A stretch of 30,292 nucleotides of DNA from the NCBI GenBank assembly GCA_037384225.1, contig JARROD010000078.1, positions 1-30,292 on the forward strand, in the 5' to 3' direction. The DNA is from JARROD01 sp037384225. Lineage in GTDB: Bacteria > Pseudomonadota > Gammaproteobacteria > Pseudomonadales > Cellvibrionaceae. This document shows positions 1 through 8,293 of the stretch, in pieces; position 1 is the stretch's first letter; every line of letters begins with the position of its first letter. Under the pieces are notes generated by a model that saw only the letters and a list, made by a program, of their open reading frames with translations, was not told where the DNA came from and did not search any database. The position numbers were made by a program, and so were the translations under genes.

Positions 1-2
1 CG

Positions 3-1097
3 ATGTATCGCATTGTAATCAGCTACGCGTTGATACTTGCGGCAACCTTTACGGATGTCGCCGGCGCTCAAACATCAGACCGTCTGCTCAGGTACCAACA
101 AGAGCAGTTGAAGCTGACGATTGATAACATCAACAAAATCAATATTCAGTTGCAAGAACAAAAAGTACGTCTTGAAAGGTATAGTAAAGACCTGCAAGAA
201 GTCCGCAGCCGGCTGGTTGAAACTGAAAAAGAAATGGTCAAGGCGCTAAAAGCGGCCGAAAACACCGATGATCACGCGCTGGAGCGGGAAGCCACGCTGG
301 TGGAGATTCGCTTCAATCGTCAGGACAGCCGGGTTAGGCGCTATGAAAAACGCAAACAGGAATCGCAGCAAAATATTGCTCGGCTGCAACAAGACATCAA
401 TCGTCTCCAGGCTGAGAAAATAAGACTGACCACGGCGATAGAAAGGTTAATAGCTGATCGGGCCCAAAATCCGGCGCAGCCGAAGAAATTTCAGAAAACG
501 CAGCCGCGCAAGCGCGAGACGCCACAACGTCAACGCAAAGAAAAACAATCCATTGCAACAATGCAGGCTGCCGCCCATAAGATTGCACAAAAGAACCGAA
601 AAACAACTAAGATTTCCACAACCCCAAAGCCGAACCGTTTAACAACAGGCACCACTCCAACCAACGTTATAGAAAACACTGTAAACAACGCCGATATTAA
701 GGAAGCGAAATGGCCTTACCTGTCTACAGGCAGCTCCGAAACTATTCATTACGCACGCCGACGGCTACAACTTCTGGCCCAAAAAAAGGCGAAGGGAACG
801 CTAACAAAAGAGCCTTTAAAAACCGTCGAGATCCAAAACAAACATTCATTTGGAACAGAAACCATGGAATACCTCGGCGATAATTTATATGGACTGACCA
901 AAACACTGCGTTCCGGACGTCAAAAATTCACGTTATTTGGTTTCAATTACTGGCACAGTATTCCGAAACAGGACGACAACGCCGAGTACCGGGTCATTTT
1001 CGATATTTCCTCCATGTCAGAACCGCAGCTCTATTTATTTCGGGAGTCGTTGCTGCGCTCCCCGTTGAATTTACCGGAGGCCTCTCACGCTGAGTGA
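3..1097 (+). CDS. Secreted coiled-coil protein of unknown function
   Basis: I do not recognise a named family. The 364-residue product starts with a typical Sec signal peptide (hydrophobic residues 4-18, likely cleavage after AGA near residue 22). A long Gln/Glu/Lys/Arg-rich stretch without prolines (about 27-150) is predicted by eye to be coiled coil. A basic, Pro/Thr/Gln-rich linker (about 155-230) and a more globular C-terminus (about 235-364) follow. The protein is therefore probably periplasmic or envelope-attached. Its stop codon overlaps the start of the next gene, which encodes another envelope protein with a TonB-like end, so the two are probably co-translated and may act together. 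The ATG lies at the window edge, so an upstream start cannot be excluded, but the signal peptide argues that it is right. Confidence 0.75.
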   Translation: MYRIVISYALILAATFTDVAGAQTSDRLLRYQQEQLKLTIDNINKINIQLQEQKVRLERYSKDLQEVRSRLVETEKEMVKALKAAENTDDHALEREATLVEIRFNRQDSRVRRYEKRKQESQQNIARLQQDINRLQAEKIRLTTAIERLIADRAQNPAQPKKFQKTQPRKRETPQRQRKEKQSIATMQAAAHKIAQKNRKTTKISTTPKPNRLTTGTTPTNVIENTVNNADIKEAKWPYLSTGSSETIHYARRRLQLLAQKKAKGTLTKEPLKTVEIQNKHSFGTETMEYLGDNLYGLTKTLRSGRQKFTLFGFNYWHSIPKQDDNAEYRVIFDISSMSEPQLYLFRESLLRSPLNLPEASHAE

Positions 1098-2404
1098 AAC
1101 ATATGAACAAGGCATATTCCGCTACATTTTTCCGCTACATATGGATTGCAGTGCTTATCGCCTCTCCCCTAGCTGAGGTGTTTGCCAAGGATTCGCCAAA
1201 TTTGCAGCTCAATGGAGTAAGCAGCTACACCTCACTTGGAACGCAACAGTTTATTGCCGCCCTGTATCTTGAAACACCAAGCACAAATGCTGAGCAAGTG
1301 CTGCAAGCGGATACGGCCATAATGCTGGAAATGCGGATTAGCGCCGACCGACTCTCCCAGCGCCGCTTTAACCGCCACTGGATCGAAAGCGTGACGATCA
1401 ATAGTGATTCGCAGCAGATGAAAAAGCAAATCAATAATTTTTCAAGATTCAGTAAATTTTTTAAAGGACAACTGCTCAGAGGTGACAGCGTCGAGTTGGA
1501 ATACAATCCGCAGCGGGGGGATGTGGCAGTAAAGCTCAACAGTTTTACGCTGGGACACATTAGGTCGAAGGCGTTTTTCAAATTATTGTTGCGCAGCTGG
1601 ATCGGAGATATCCCCCTTTCCTCCGAATTCCGTCAGGAACTCTTATCACCGAATACCCAAAACCCGCAACTGCTTGCGAATTTCAATTCCCTGATACCGA
1701 GCGCGGCAAGACTGCGGGAAACCAGGGGGTGGAACAGACCATCGCCAAAAAAACTCGCTGTCAACAAGCATGCGCCAGCGCGGAAAACCCAACCCCTTCC
1801 ATCACAGCCACTGGTTAACAGCTTGCAGGCTGTGAAACCGAACACGAAGACAGTTGCCACTGCGAACTCCCGAGTCGAATCGAAAAGAATTACCAGTGCC
1901 CCAAAAGGCAATAACACACTCAGAAAAACCAAAAACAGCCTGAGCAGGCCCAAAAGCAGCACCCAGACTAAAGAATCTACGCCCCCGCCAACCCAGGCCA
2001 CGTTGAGTAGCGCCTCCACGGGGGTAAAAATACCACCGCAGACCGCCACGGGAAACGGCGAACAGCCAAACTCGGCCGGATCAACTTCGGACTTCTATGA
2101 AGCCGCATTGCTCGCGCACCAGCAGTATTACAAACAACTCTCGAGTCAGATCTATAAATTCCAGACCCTACCCCGCCAGGCTTTTCAACGCCGCCTGGAA
2201 GGCGATGCACGGGTCTCGATAACCATCAACCGCCGCGGCGAGGTGACCGATGTCCGACTGGAAAAAAAGTCCAAACACGATATTTTTAACCACCAGGCAC
2301 TGGACGCGGTTATAAACGCGAGCCCCTTTCCACCTGTGCCCGAAAGTATACGTGGGGAAACCTACACATTTTCAGTCCCCATAAACTATAAGCTGCCCTA
2401 TTGA
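1094..2404 (+). CDS. Periplasmic chalcone-isomerase-like domain fused to TonB C-terminal domain
   Basis: The 436-residue protein has a signal peptide (residues 1-31, cleavage after VFA). Residues about 35-190 resemble the bacterial chalcone-isomerase-like fold (Chalcone_3 type): LNG near the start, AALYLE, a central FKGQLLRGDSVELEY strand and a late LLRSWIGDIPLSSEFR helix. A Lys/Pro/Ser/Thr/Gln-rich linker spans about 195-330. The last 70 residues match a TonB C-terminal domain (DARVSITINRRGEVTDV, then HQALDAVINASPFPPVP and FSVPINY). There is no N-terminal ExbB-binding membrane anchor, so it is not a classical TonB. The GTG at 1094 overlaps the previous stop, with GGAGG at 1076-1080. An in-frame ATG at 1103 is the alternative. 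Family assignments are by eye; the TonB-C end is the more certain. Confidence 0.8.
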   Translation: MKHMNKAYSATFFRYIWIAVLIASPLAEVFAKDSPNLQLNGVSSYTSLGTQQFIAALYLETPSTNAEQVLQADTAIMLEMRISADRLSQRRFNRHWIESVTINSDSQQMKKQINNFSRFSKFFKGQLLRGDSVELEYNPQRGDVAVKLNSFTLGHIRSKAFFKLLLRSWIGDIPLSSEFRQELLSPNTQNPQLLANFNSLIPSAARLRETRGWNRPSPKKLAVNKHAPARKTQPLPSQPLVNSLQAVKPNTKTVATANSRVESKRITSAPKGNNTLRKTKNSLSRPKSSTQTKESTPPPTQATLSSASTGVKIPPQTATGNGEQPNSAGSTSDFYEAALLAHQQYYKQLSSQIYKFQTLPRQAFQRRLEGDARVSITINRRGEVTDVRLEKKSKHDIFNHQALDAVINASPFPPVPESIRGETYTFSVPINYKLPY

Positions 2405-2429
2405 TCACTTTTGGGAAATTACCGGGTTC

Positions 2430-2813
2430 CTATGAACGATCGATAATTTCCGCGATTTTTCCGTCTCTCACTACAAACTCGAAGACATCCCTAATATCCA
2501 GTGGGCTGCCGGTTTTCAACCCCGAGGGCAGATCAACGTTCAAGGTGACGTGACAATTGATTCTGACAATGACCTTTTGCGCTTTTTTATCCCAGCCGAG
2601 AATCTTGAGTTCACGGCTGCTGTACAAACCCTCGGTTTCCTCGGCCAGGGCTTTAAACGCTGCAATTCCTACGGTTTCAGTATCGACCACATCGGCGGCA
2701 ACCTTTTGGAACACCACATTTTCATCCAGACACGACAGCATCGTCGGCAAATCAAAATGATTGTAGGCGTCCACATAGGCTTGAATGACTTTTTTCTCTT
2801 TGTCTGTTACCAA
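2430..2813 (-). CDS. NTF2-like / SnoaL-like fold protein
   Basis: The 127-residue protein has the layout of the small NTF2-like alpha+beta barrel family. An N-terminal helix (VIQAYVDAYNHFDLPTMLSCL) leads into DENVVFQK, then a helix around AFKALAEE, and C-terminal strands ending DVFEFVVRDGKIAEIIDRS. Members serve as isomerases, small-molecule binders or ketosteroid-isomerase-like enzymes, and the substrate cannot be inferred here. No signal peptide is present, so it is probably cytoplasmic. The only reasonable start is TTG at 2813, with a G-rich ribosome site (GGGGGAA) 6-7 bases upstream. It begins 24 bases after the pepN stop on the same strand and is probably co-transcribed with pepN. It converges on the TonB-C gene with a 25-base gap. 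Confidence 0.8.
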   Translation of the reverse strand: MVTDKEKKVIQAYVDAYNHFDLPTMLSCLDENVVFQKVAADVVDTETVGIAAFKALAEETEGLYSSRELKILGWDKKAQKVIVRINCHVTLNVDLPSGLKTGSPLDIRDVFEFVVRDGKIAEIIDRS

Positions 2814-2837
2814 AACGTTCCCCCATAACCGCTACGT

Positions 2838-5588
2838 TTAAAGACGTAGACTTTTACTCACCACTTCGTATACATCTTTCGACAAGCTTGGCTCCACCAT
2901 GATCCGTTCCAGTTCCCCTTTCATCAACATCTGCCGCGCGGGATCATATTTTTTCCATTTCGTCAGTGGCGTAATCAGACGCGCTGCGATTTGCGGGTTC
3001 AACTGATTCAAAACAATAACCTGGTCGGCCAAAAAGCGATAGCCGGCCCCCGATTCCTGATGAAAATGAATTGCATTCTGGCTACAGAAAGCGCTGATCA
3101 GCGCCCGCACCTTGTTCGGGTTTTTAATATCGAAAGCCTCGTGTTGCATCAGCGCCCTGACCTTGTCCAGCGTCCCTGGCAACACGCACCCCGCCTGCAC
3201 TGAAAACCAATGGTTGACCACCAGAGGTTCGTGCTTCCACTGCGCGTAAAAGCTTTCCAGCGCAGCTTCTCTCACCGCGGCTATCCGGCGCTGGCCCTGC
3301 TCGCCTTCTGCGCCAATGCCTTCACAATTGACCAGGCTGATCAGCGCCGCCAGCACATCGGTCATGTTATCGCCGCGCTCAAACTGCTGCCGGCACAGCG
3401 CCAGTACTTCAGCATCCGGGTTCAACATCAAATAGCCCAGCGCCGAGTTTTTCAGACTGCGCCGCGCAATGCCTTCGGCATCGGGGGCATAGGGACCATT
3501 GTCCTGGCACTGGTGGTAAACCTGTAGCAGTTCACCGCGCAGCGATTCGGCCACCACAGCACGCACATAGCGACGGGCGTGGTGGATCGACTCCACATCC
3601 ACCCGCGCGGCAATTTCACTCAAATAGGCCTCGCTCGGCAGCTCCAGCATCAGCGCCACCATGGCTTTGTCAAGGCTCTCATCAACCAGTATGCGGCGAT
3701 AGGCTTCGAGCAAAAGAGGGTCCACGTTCAATCCGCTGTCGGCACTACTTAAGCTGTCGGCACTCCTTGAGCTGTAGGCACTCGGCCCACCCTCGGCGCG
3801 GTACGCCGCCATCACATCCTCGAGCACCGCCACGCCCAGCTGCTGACTGGCATCCCAGCGGCAGAAGCCGTCGCTGTCGCGGCTCATCAGCACCACCAAA
3901 TCTTCGCGGCTGTAGTCATAGTGAAGTTTTACCGGCGCGGAAAAACCGCGCAGCAAAGACGGCACGGGTTTTTCCTTTACCCCGTTAAATACAAAAGTCT
4001 GTTCTGCCTGGGTAACCTCCAGCACGCAGTGGGTGTTATCGGTTGTTTCTGTATCCGGCGACCGATCGGCGAGGGCCAATGGCAATTCACCGGCCGCACC
4101 TATCAGCCCCATGGCCAGGGGAATGTGGAAAGGCTGTTTAACCTGGTTTTCCGGTGTCGGCGGGCAGGTCTGGGCCACCGTCAAACGATATTGCTCGGTA
4201 TCGGCGTCATAGGCGTCAGTCACCGTCAGCCGTGGCGTACCCGCCTGGCAATACCAACGCTTGAACTGGGTCAGTTCGCGCCCGGAGACATCCTCCATGG
4301 CTTTGACAAATTCATCGATGGTCACCGCCTCACCATCGTGGCGGGAGAAATAGAGATCGGAGCCGCGACGAAACATCTCGCTTCCCAATAGCCGGTGAAT
4401 CATCCGCACCACTTCCGCGCCCTTCTCATAAATCGTCAAGGTGTAGAAGTTAGAAATTTCGATAAACGAAGACGGCTGTACCGGGTGCGCCATGGGACCG
4501 TCGTCCTCAGCGAACTGTCGGGTACGCAGCAGGGTCACGTCCTCCACCCGCTTAACCGTGCGCGAGCCCATATCGGCGGAAAACTCGGCGTCGCGAAACA
4601 CGGTAAAGCCTTCTTTCAGGCTCAGCTGAAACCAGTCTCGGCAGGTTACCCGGTTGCCGGACCAATTGTGGAAATACTCGTGGGCAACCACACCTTCGAC
4701 GCGCTGAAAACCGGCATCGGTGGTAATCTGCGGGTTGGCCAGCACACAGGACGTGTTGAAGATATTCAGGCCTTTGTTTTCCATCGCCCCCATATTAAAG
4801 TCGTCAACGGCAACAATCATGAAGATATCCAGGTCGTATTCACGGCCGTAGACATCCTCATCCCATTTCATCGCCTTTTTCAACGACCCCATGGCGTGAT
4901 CGCATTTATCCAGGTCCTTGGGTTCAACAAAAATGCGCAGTGTTACCTCGCGGCCCGAGCAGGTGGTAAAGCGGTCTTCGATATGGGCGAGATCGCCCGC
5001 CACCAGGGCGAATAAATAAGCGGGTTTTTTAAACGGGTCGCGCCAGGTCACCCAGTGTCGACCGCCTTCGGCCTCACCCCGATCGACCGGGTTGCCATTG
5101 GACAACAGCACCGGATAGCGGTCTTTATCCGCTTCGATGCTGGTGGTGAATTCACTCATAACATCGGGGCGGTCCAGATAGTAGGTAATCTTGCGAAACC
5201 CCTGCGCCTCGCACTGGGTACAAAATAGGGTGCGGGATTTATACAACCCTTCCAGGGAGGTATTCTCCTGCGGTTTGATCAGCGTGGTGCAGGTCAACAC
5301 AAACGCCTTCGGCACCGCCTCGACGGTCAGGGTTTCGGCATCGAGCTGATACTGCTCCGCCGTCAGTGGCCGGTCGTCGACGCTGACCTCCAGCAACTCC
5401 ATATCCTGGCCGTGCAGAACCAGCGGCGCCGCTCCGGCGCCGGCCTGCGGATTGCGCCTCATGGTCAGCCGCGAAACGACCCGGGTGAGGTCTTCGCGCA
5501 AATCAAAGCTAAGCTCGGTTTTATCGATCAGATAATCGGGGGCACGGTAATCTTTCAGGTAGATGGTTTGTGGTTGTGCATCTCTCAT
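2838..5588 (-). CDS. pepN: Aminopeptidase N (M1 family zinc metallopeptidase)
   Basis: This is cytoplasmic alanyl/leucyl aminopeptidase N, which removes N-terminal residues from peptides in late protein breakdown. The 916-residue product carries the M1 exopeptidase motif GAMEN (267-271), the zinc motif HEYFH (303-307) and the third ligand Glu in LKEGF (326), close to the E. coli PepN positions. The C-terminal ARM-like domain is complete, ending VYEVVSKSLRL. The protein is about 45 residues longer than E. coli PepN. Part of the excess is a Ser/Ala/Asp-rich hexapeptide repeat at about residues 602-622 (bases 3723-3785), described as a separate feature. The start ATG at 5588 has AAGGAAC upstream. 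The gene follows the yeaC-like gene by 84 bases and precedes the NTF2-like gene by 24, so an operon is likely. Confidence 0.97.
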   Translation of the reverse strand: MRDAQPQTIYLKDYRAPDYLIDKTELSFDLREDLTRVVSRLTMRRNPQAGAGAAPLVLHGQDMELLEVSVDDRPLTAEQYQLDAETLTVEAVPKAFVLTCTTLIKPQENTSLEGLYKSRTLFCTQCEAQGFRKITYYLDRPDVMSEFTTSIEADKDRYPVLLSNGNPVDRGEAEGGRHWVTWRDPFKKPAYLFALVAGDLAHIEDRFTTCSGREVTLRIFVEPKDLDKCDHAMGSLKKAMKWDEDVYGREYDLDIFMIVAVDDFNMGAMENKGLNIFNTSCVLANPQITTDAGFQRVEGVVAHEYFHNWSGNRVTCRDWFQLSLKEGFTVFRDAEFSADMGSRTVKRVEDVTLLRTRQFAEDDGPMAHPVQPSSFIEISNFYTLTIYEKGAEVVRMIHRLLGSEMFRRGSDLYFSRHDGEAVTIDEFVKAMEDVSGRELTQFKRWYCQAGTPRLTVTDAYDADTEQYRLTVAQTCPPTPENQVKQPFHIPLAMGLIGAAGELPLALADRSPDTETTDNTHCVLEVTQAEQTFVFNGVKEKPVPSLLRGFSAPVKLHYDYSREDLVVLMSRDSDGFCRWDASQQLGVAVLEDVMAAYRAEGGPSAYSSRSADSLSSADSGLNVDPLLLEAYRRILVDESLDKAMVALMLELPSEAYLSEIAARVDVESIHHARRYVRAVVAESLRGELLQVYHQCQDNGPYAPDAEGIARRSLKNSALGYLMLNPDAEVLALCRQQFERGDNMTDVLAALISLVNCEGIGAEGEQGQRRIAAVREAALESFYAQWKHEPLVVNHWFSVQAGCVLPGTLDKVRALMQHEAFDIKNPNKVRALISAFCSQNAIHFHQESGAGYRFLADQVIVLNQLNPQIAARLITPLTKWKKYDPARQMLMKGELERIMVEPSLSKDVYEVVSKSLRL
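3733..3788 (-). repeat. In-frame 18-bp minisatellite inside pepN
   Basis: Three imperfect tandem copies of an 18-bp unit (GCTGTCGGCACTNCTTRA on the + strand) encode SAYSSR, SADSLS and SADSGL in PepN. The period is a multiple of three, so the frame is kept. The stretch sits between regions that look like normal PepN, presumably in a surface loop. This looks like a recent small expansion. Confidence 0.7.
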
Positions 5589-5672
5589 TACTTCTGTTCC
5601 TTACACCACTCGACTCTGGTGGCGATTGATCAATGTTGGCTGTGTAGGCAGTGCGGAAAGCATTGCCGGGGA

Positions 5673-5963
5673 TCAACGCTGCCAGTTCAACGCCTGCTCA
5701 GCGTCGGCGGGGTCATCGGTGTCTCCCGGTCCCGCCACTTCTCCGCGGCCACCGCAGTGACTGTGACTGTCGCGGGGAATATAACCACTACGCTGCTGTT
5801 CGGGAACATGGCGCGCCTCATAAGCTATTAGCGCCTGCAGACAGGCTTCGCGCTGCTCCGACGTCAGTTTGCTTCCGTCGGGCCAGCGGCCCAGTTCCAC
5901 ACCCCGCTTCAGTTTCTCGTAAACATCAGGGGTGATACTGTCGAAAAATTCCTGAAAATTCAT
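5673..5963 (-). CDS. DUF1315 (YeaC-like) small protein
   Basis: The 96-residue protein matches the YeaC/DUF1315 family over residues 1-55 (ITPDVYEKLKRGVELGRWPDG, then LTSEQREACLQALIAYEARH). E. coli YeaC is about 90 residues with the same TPDVY and ELGKWPDG signature. The function is unknown. The C-terminal 40 residues are hydrophilic, with Gly/Asp/His-rich content (RDSHSHCGGRGE), and are variable in the family. The ATG at 5963 has AAGGCACGG upstream. It lies directly upstream of pepN on the same strand. I recall similar neighbourhoods in pseudomonads, but this could not be checked. Confidence 0.88.
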   Translation of the reverse strand: MNFQEFFDSITPDVYEKLKRGVELGRWPDGSKLTSEQREACLQALIAYEARHVPEQQRSGYIPRDSHSHCGGRGEVAGPGDTDDPADAEQALNWQR

Positions 5964-6109
5964 TGCCGTGCCTTACATCCCCATAAAAAAACAATTTTAT
6001 AGCGTTTCAATCACAGTCACTGTTATTTTGTGCTTTCCATCCGGCGCTTACCGGCCCCGCCGGAGGATGGGCGATTATATCAACCGCCTGCAGCGAAACC
6101 CATGGCAGC

Positions 6110-6997
6110 TTATCCCCCGCCACCTCGAGCTTTACTGCCCGCCAACACACCCCAGAACATACCGGTGACCAGGCCGCCGAGGTGGGCGGCGTTGGCGATT
6201 GCCGCGTGAGTCAACCAGCTTACCGTGCCCAGCATACACAACACCAGCCACAGCAGCATAAAGCTGATAATGCCCGGCGCAATCGCCAGCAACGGATTCG
6301 GCGCCAGGCGATGGCGCTGCCAGATATAACCCAGCAATCCGTAGATCACCCCCGACATGCCGCCGAACAGGGACGCCCCCTGCCACAGGAACTCCGAGGT
6401 ATTGGAAACAACACCGATCAGTAGCACCAGATTGATAAATTGCCAGTGTCCCGTCAAGGCTTCAATGCGGCGGCCGAACTCCCACAGCCACAAGCCATTG
6501 AAAACGATATGAAAGATATTGAAGTGAAGGAACATGGGAGTCAGTGGTCGCCAGATTTCACCGCCCAGCCACGATTGCAACACCGGGACAAAGTGCAGGA
6601 ACCGGTCTCGGACCACAAAATCCTGAAAAGTGAACCAGTGCAACAGTCCCGCGCGAATTTCAGTGCCGGCCACCACGTAGCCCAGAAAACTGAGACCGAG
6701 CAGGGCAAACGTGGCGGGGTATTCCACCAGTGCCCGGCCGAGCCGCCTTCCAACGCCGGGCTCGGGGGGCCGGGAATCGGCGCCGGGGTGTTGCGCCTCG
6801 ACTCGCACTGCGCCGGAGCGCAGCTTGTCCAACAGCTCGTTCAGGGGAGCGATGACTTCGGCGCTGGTCACCCAAATCACCTGCTGCCCCTGCTCCTCAC
6901 TGATCCGGTGCACGATCTTGTGCTGATGTAAAAAGCCACTCAGGGCGGCCAGATCCACAGTCGCCGGCAGGGTGGCCGCCCGTATCCATTTATCCAA
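6110..6997 (-). CDS. glpG: Rhomboid family intramembrane serine protease (GlpG-like)
   Basis: This inner-membrane protease cleaves single-pass membrane proteins within the bilayer. It has a cytoplasmic N-terminal domain (about 90 residues) followed by roughly six membrane segments. The catalytic Ser is in GGMSGVIYGLLGY and the catalytic His in NAAHLGGLVTGMFWG. The conserved loop-1/HN region is FLHFNIFHIVFNGLWLWEFG. No ATG start is available near the N-terminus. The TTG at 6997 (LDKWIRAATL) has AGGGGA about 6 bases upstream and is chosen here; the frame stays open to another TTG at 7027, which has no ribosome site. Length (295 residues) is close to E. coli GlpG (276). The gene is 48 bases downstream of the metallophosphoesterase gene on the same strand. 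Confidence 0.93.
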   Translation of the reverse strand: MDKWIRAATLPATVDLAALSGFLHQHKIVHRISEEQGQQVIWVTSAEVIAPLNELLDKLRSGAVRVEAQHPGADSRPPEPGVGRRLGRALVEYPATFALLGLSFLGYVVAGTEIRAGLLHWFTFQDFVVRDRFLHFVPVLQSWLGGEIWRPLTPMFLHFNIFHIVFNGLWLWEFGRRIEALTGHWQFINLVLLIGVVSNTSEFLWQGASLFGGMSGVIYGLLGYIWQRHRLAPNPLLAIAPGIISFMLLWLVLCMLGTVSWLTHAAIANAAHLGGLVTGMFWGVLAGSKARGGGG

Positions 6998-7045
6998 GGA
7001 AACTCCCCTAACACTTGTATGTTGCAATCGCTAGGGCCGCGCCGA

Positions 7046-8035
7046 TTACGGATCCACGTAGACCCAGACAAATTTGTCCGCATTCAAGTGCGGCTCACCG
7101 TCAAAACGGTAGGCGACCAGACGCCCGAACTTTACCGCGCTGTAATCCAGACAGGCTAGATTGTGACGAATTGGTCGCGGTCGCCCCTGCAGCCAGTAGT
7201 GGCCGACAAAAACCGGTGGCAGGTCCACACCATAGGTTAACAGCTTGCCCCTGTCTTCCGGTGTAATGGGCCGGTCGGCTATGGTATCCGGAAGCGGATC
7301 CGGTTGGAAGACCACGTCTCTATAGATGCGGGGGTTGCTGGCCCAGAACTTAGTGCGAAAAAAGCGCCGCACATAACCGTCGCGCGAACGCAGGATCAAC
7401 CCTTCGGGAAGTGCCATATCAGTGCCGCGGGTTAAGCGGTCCATCACCCGGCCCGGGAAGGAATTGCGCACCACGGACTCAATAATAAAATTCAAATCCA
7501 CCGTATTGCGTTCGTAGCGCTGTTTATAGGTTTCGATCAGTTTCGTATCCCAGCAAGCGTGCACCACGCGACAGGGAGACAACCACTTGGCCTCTTCCCG
7601 TCCGACAGACAGTTCCAGAAACAGTGGCAAGGTCAGAAACCAATCCAGAAAACAGCGCCAATCATCCGGGTAATTGGCAAACTGCTCCAGGGTTTCAGCG
7701 ATCAGACGACCGTGGTGCGCATTGTGTTCGCGCAAATAAGTGCGACCAGACCCGGCCGGCGCTCTGATGGTATAACCCAGGGCATTGTATTCGTGGTTGC
7801 CCATCACCATCTGCGCCGCCCCGGCGTTGACCATATCATGCACCAGGTGCAGCGCTTCGCGGATGCGCGGACCGCGATCGACAACATCGCCGACAAACAC
7901 CGCCTGGCGGCGGCGGTGGCGATAGACGCCGGCGCGTTTAGTGTATCCGAGGCGTTCCAACAGGCGTATCAGCGTTATGGCACAACCGTGGACATCACCA
8001 ATAACATCGTACCCCTGGAATCCTTCTTTATACAC
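7046..8035 (-). CDS. Metallophosphoesterase (calcineurin-like, PP/ApaH-type)
   Basis: This 329-residue cytoplasmic phosphoesterase has the dinuclear-metal motifs near the N-terminus: YDVIGDVHGC (D-x-H), VFVGDVVDRGP (GDxxDRG) and MVMGNHEYNAL (GNHE). A later GHYW supplies a candidate fourth metal ligand. The order and spacing match the Ser/Thr phosphatase and diadenosine tetraphosphatase (ApaH/PrpE-like) superfamily, but the C-terminal half is unlike ApaH, so the substrate is not assigned. The start is GTG at 8035, with GAGG about 6 bases upstream. It lies between nadK and the rhomboid gene, all on the minus strand, with a 258-base repeat-bearing gap before it. Confidence 0.9.
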   Translation of the reverse strand: MYKEGFQGYDVIGDVHGCAITLIRLLERLGYTKRAGVYRHRRRQAVFVGDVVDRGPRIREALHLVHDMVNAGAAQMVMGNHEYNALGYTIRAPAGSGRTYLREHNAHHGRLIAETLEQFANYPDDWRCFLDWFLTLPLFLELSVGREEAKWLSPCRVVHACWDTKLIETYKQRYERNTVDLNFIIESVVRNSFPGRVMDRLTRGTDMALPEGLILRSRDGYVRRFFRTKFWASNPRIYRDVVFQPDPLPDTIADRPITPEDRGKLLTYGVDLPPVFVGHYWLQGRPRPIRHNLACLDYSAVKFGRLVAYRFDGEPHLNADKFVWVYVDP

Positions 8036-8195
8036 CCACTACCTCGAATTCAATTGCGTAAATTCCCGTAAGTTTACCATTGCACGCCACCTCACGCGCC
8101 CGTCTCCGAGTACAGACAATGCAATAAATGTGGCTTGTAACACATCTATAAACGGGAAAGCAGCGCTCGGGGCCAGCACAAAGTCATTGCAACGT

Positions 8196-8293
8196 TAAGG
8201 AACGGGCACGGAATAACTTCCCGTTTTCGCTTCCGATGCATCCTGCCTGGCGTCGTTGCAAAAACTCGACGTAGGCCCAACGGGCACGGAATA
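8196..8293. repeat. Dispersed repeat segments downstream of nadK
   Basis: The gap between nadK and the phosphoesterase gene holds TAAGGAACGGGCACGGAATAAC at its start, a second GGGCACGGAAT at its end, and a 24-base segment (8256-8279, core CGACGTAGGCCCA). The 24-base segment recurs with two mismatches at 9292-9315 on the other side of nadK. A relative of the first segment occurs at 25667-25712. These look like relics of a repeat family; no coding capacity is seen. Confidence 0.5.
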
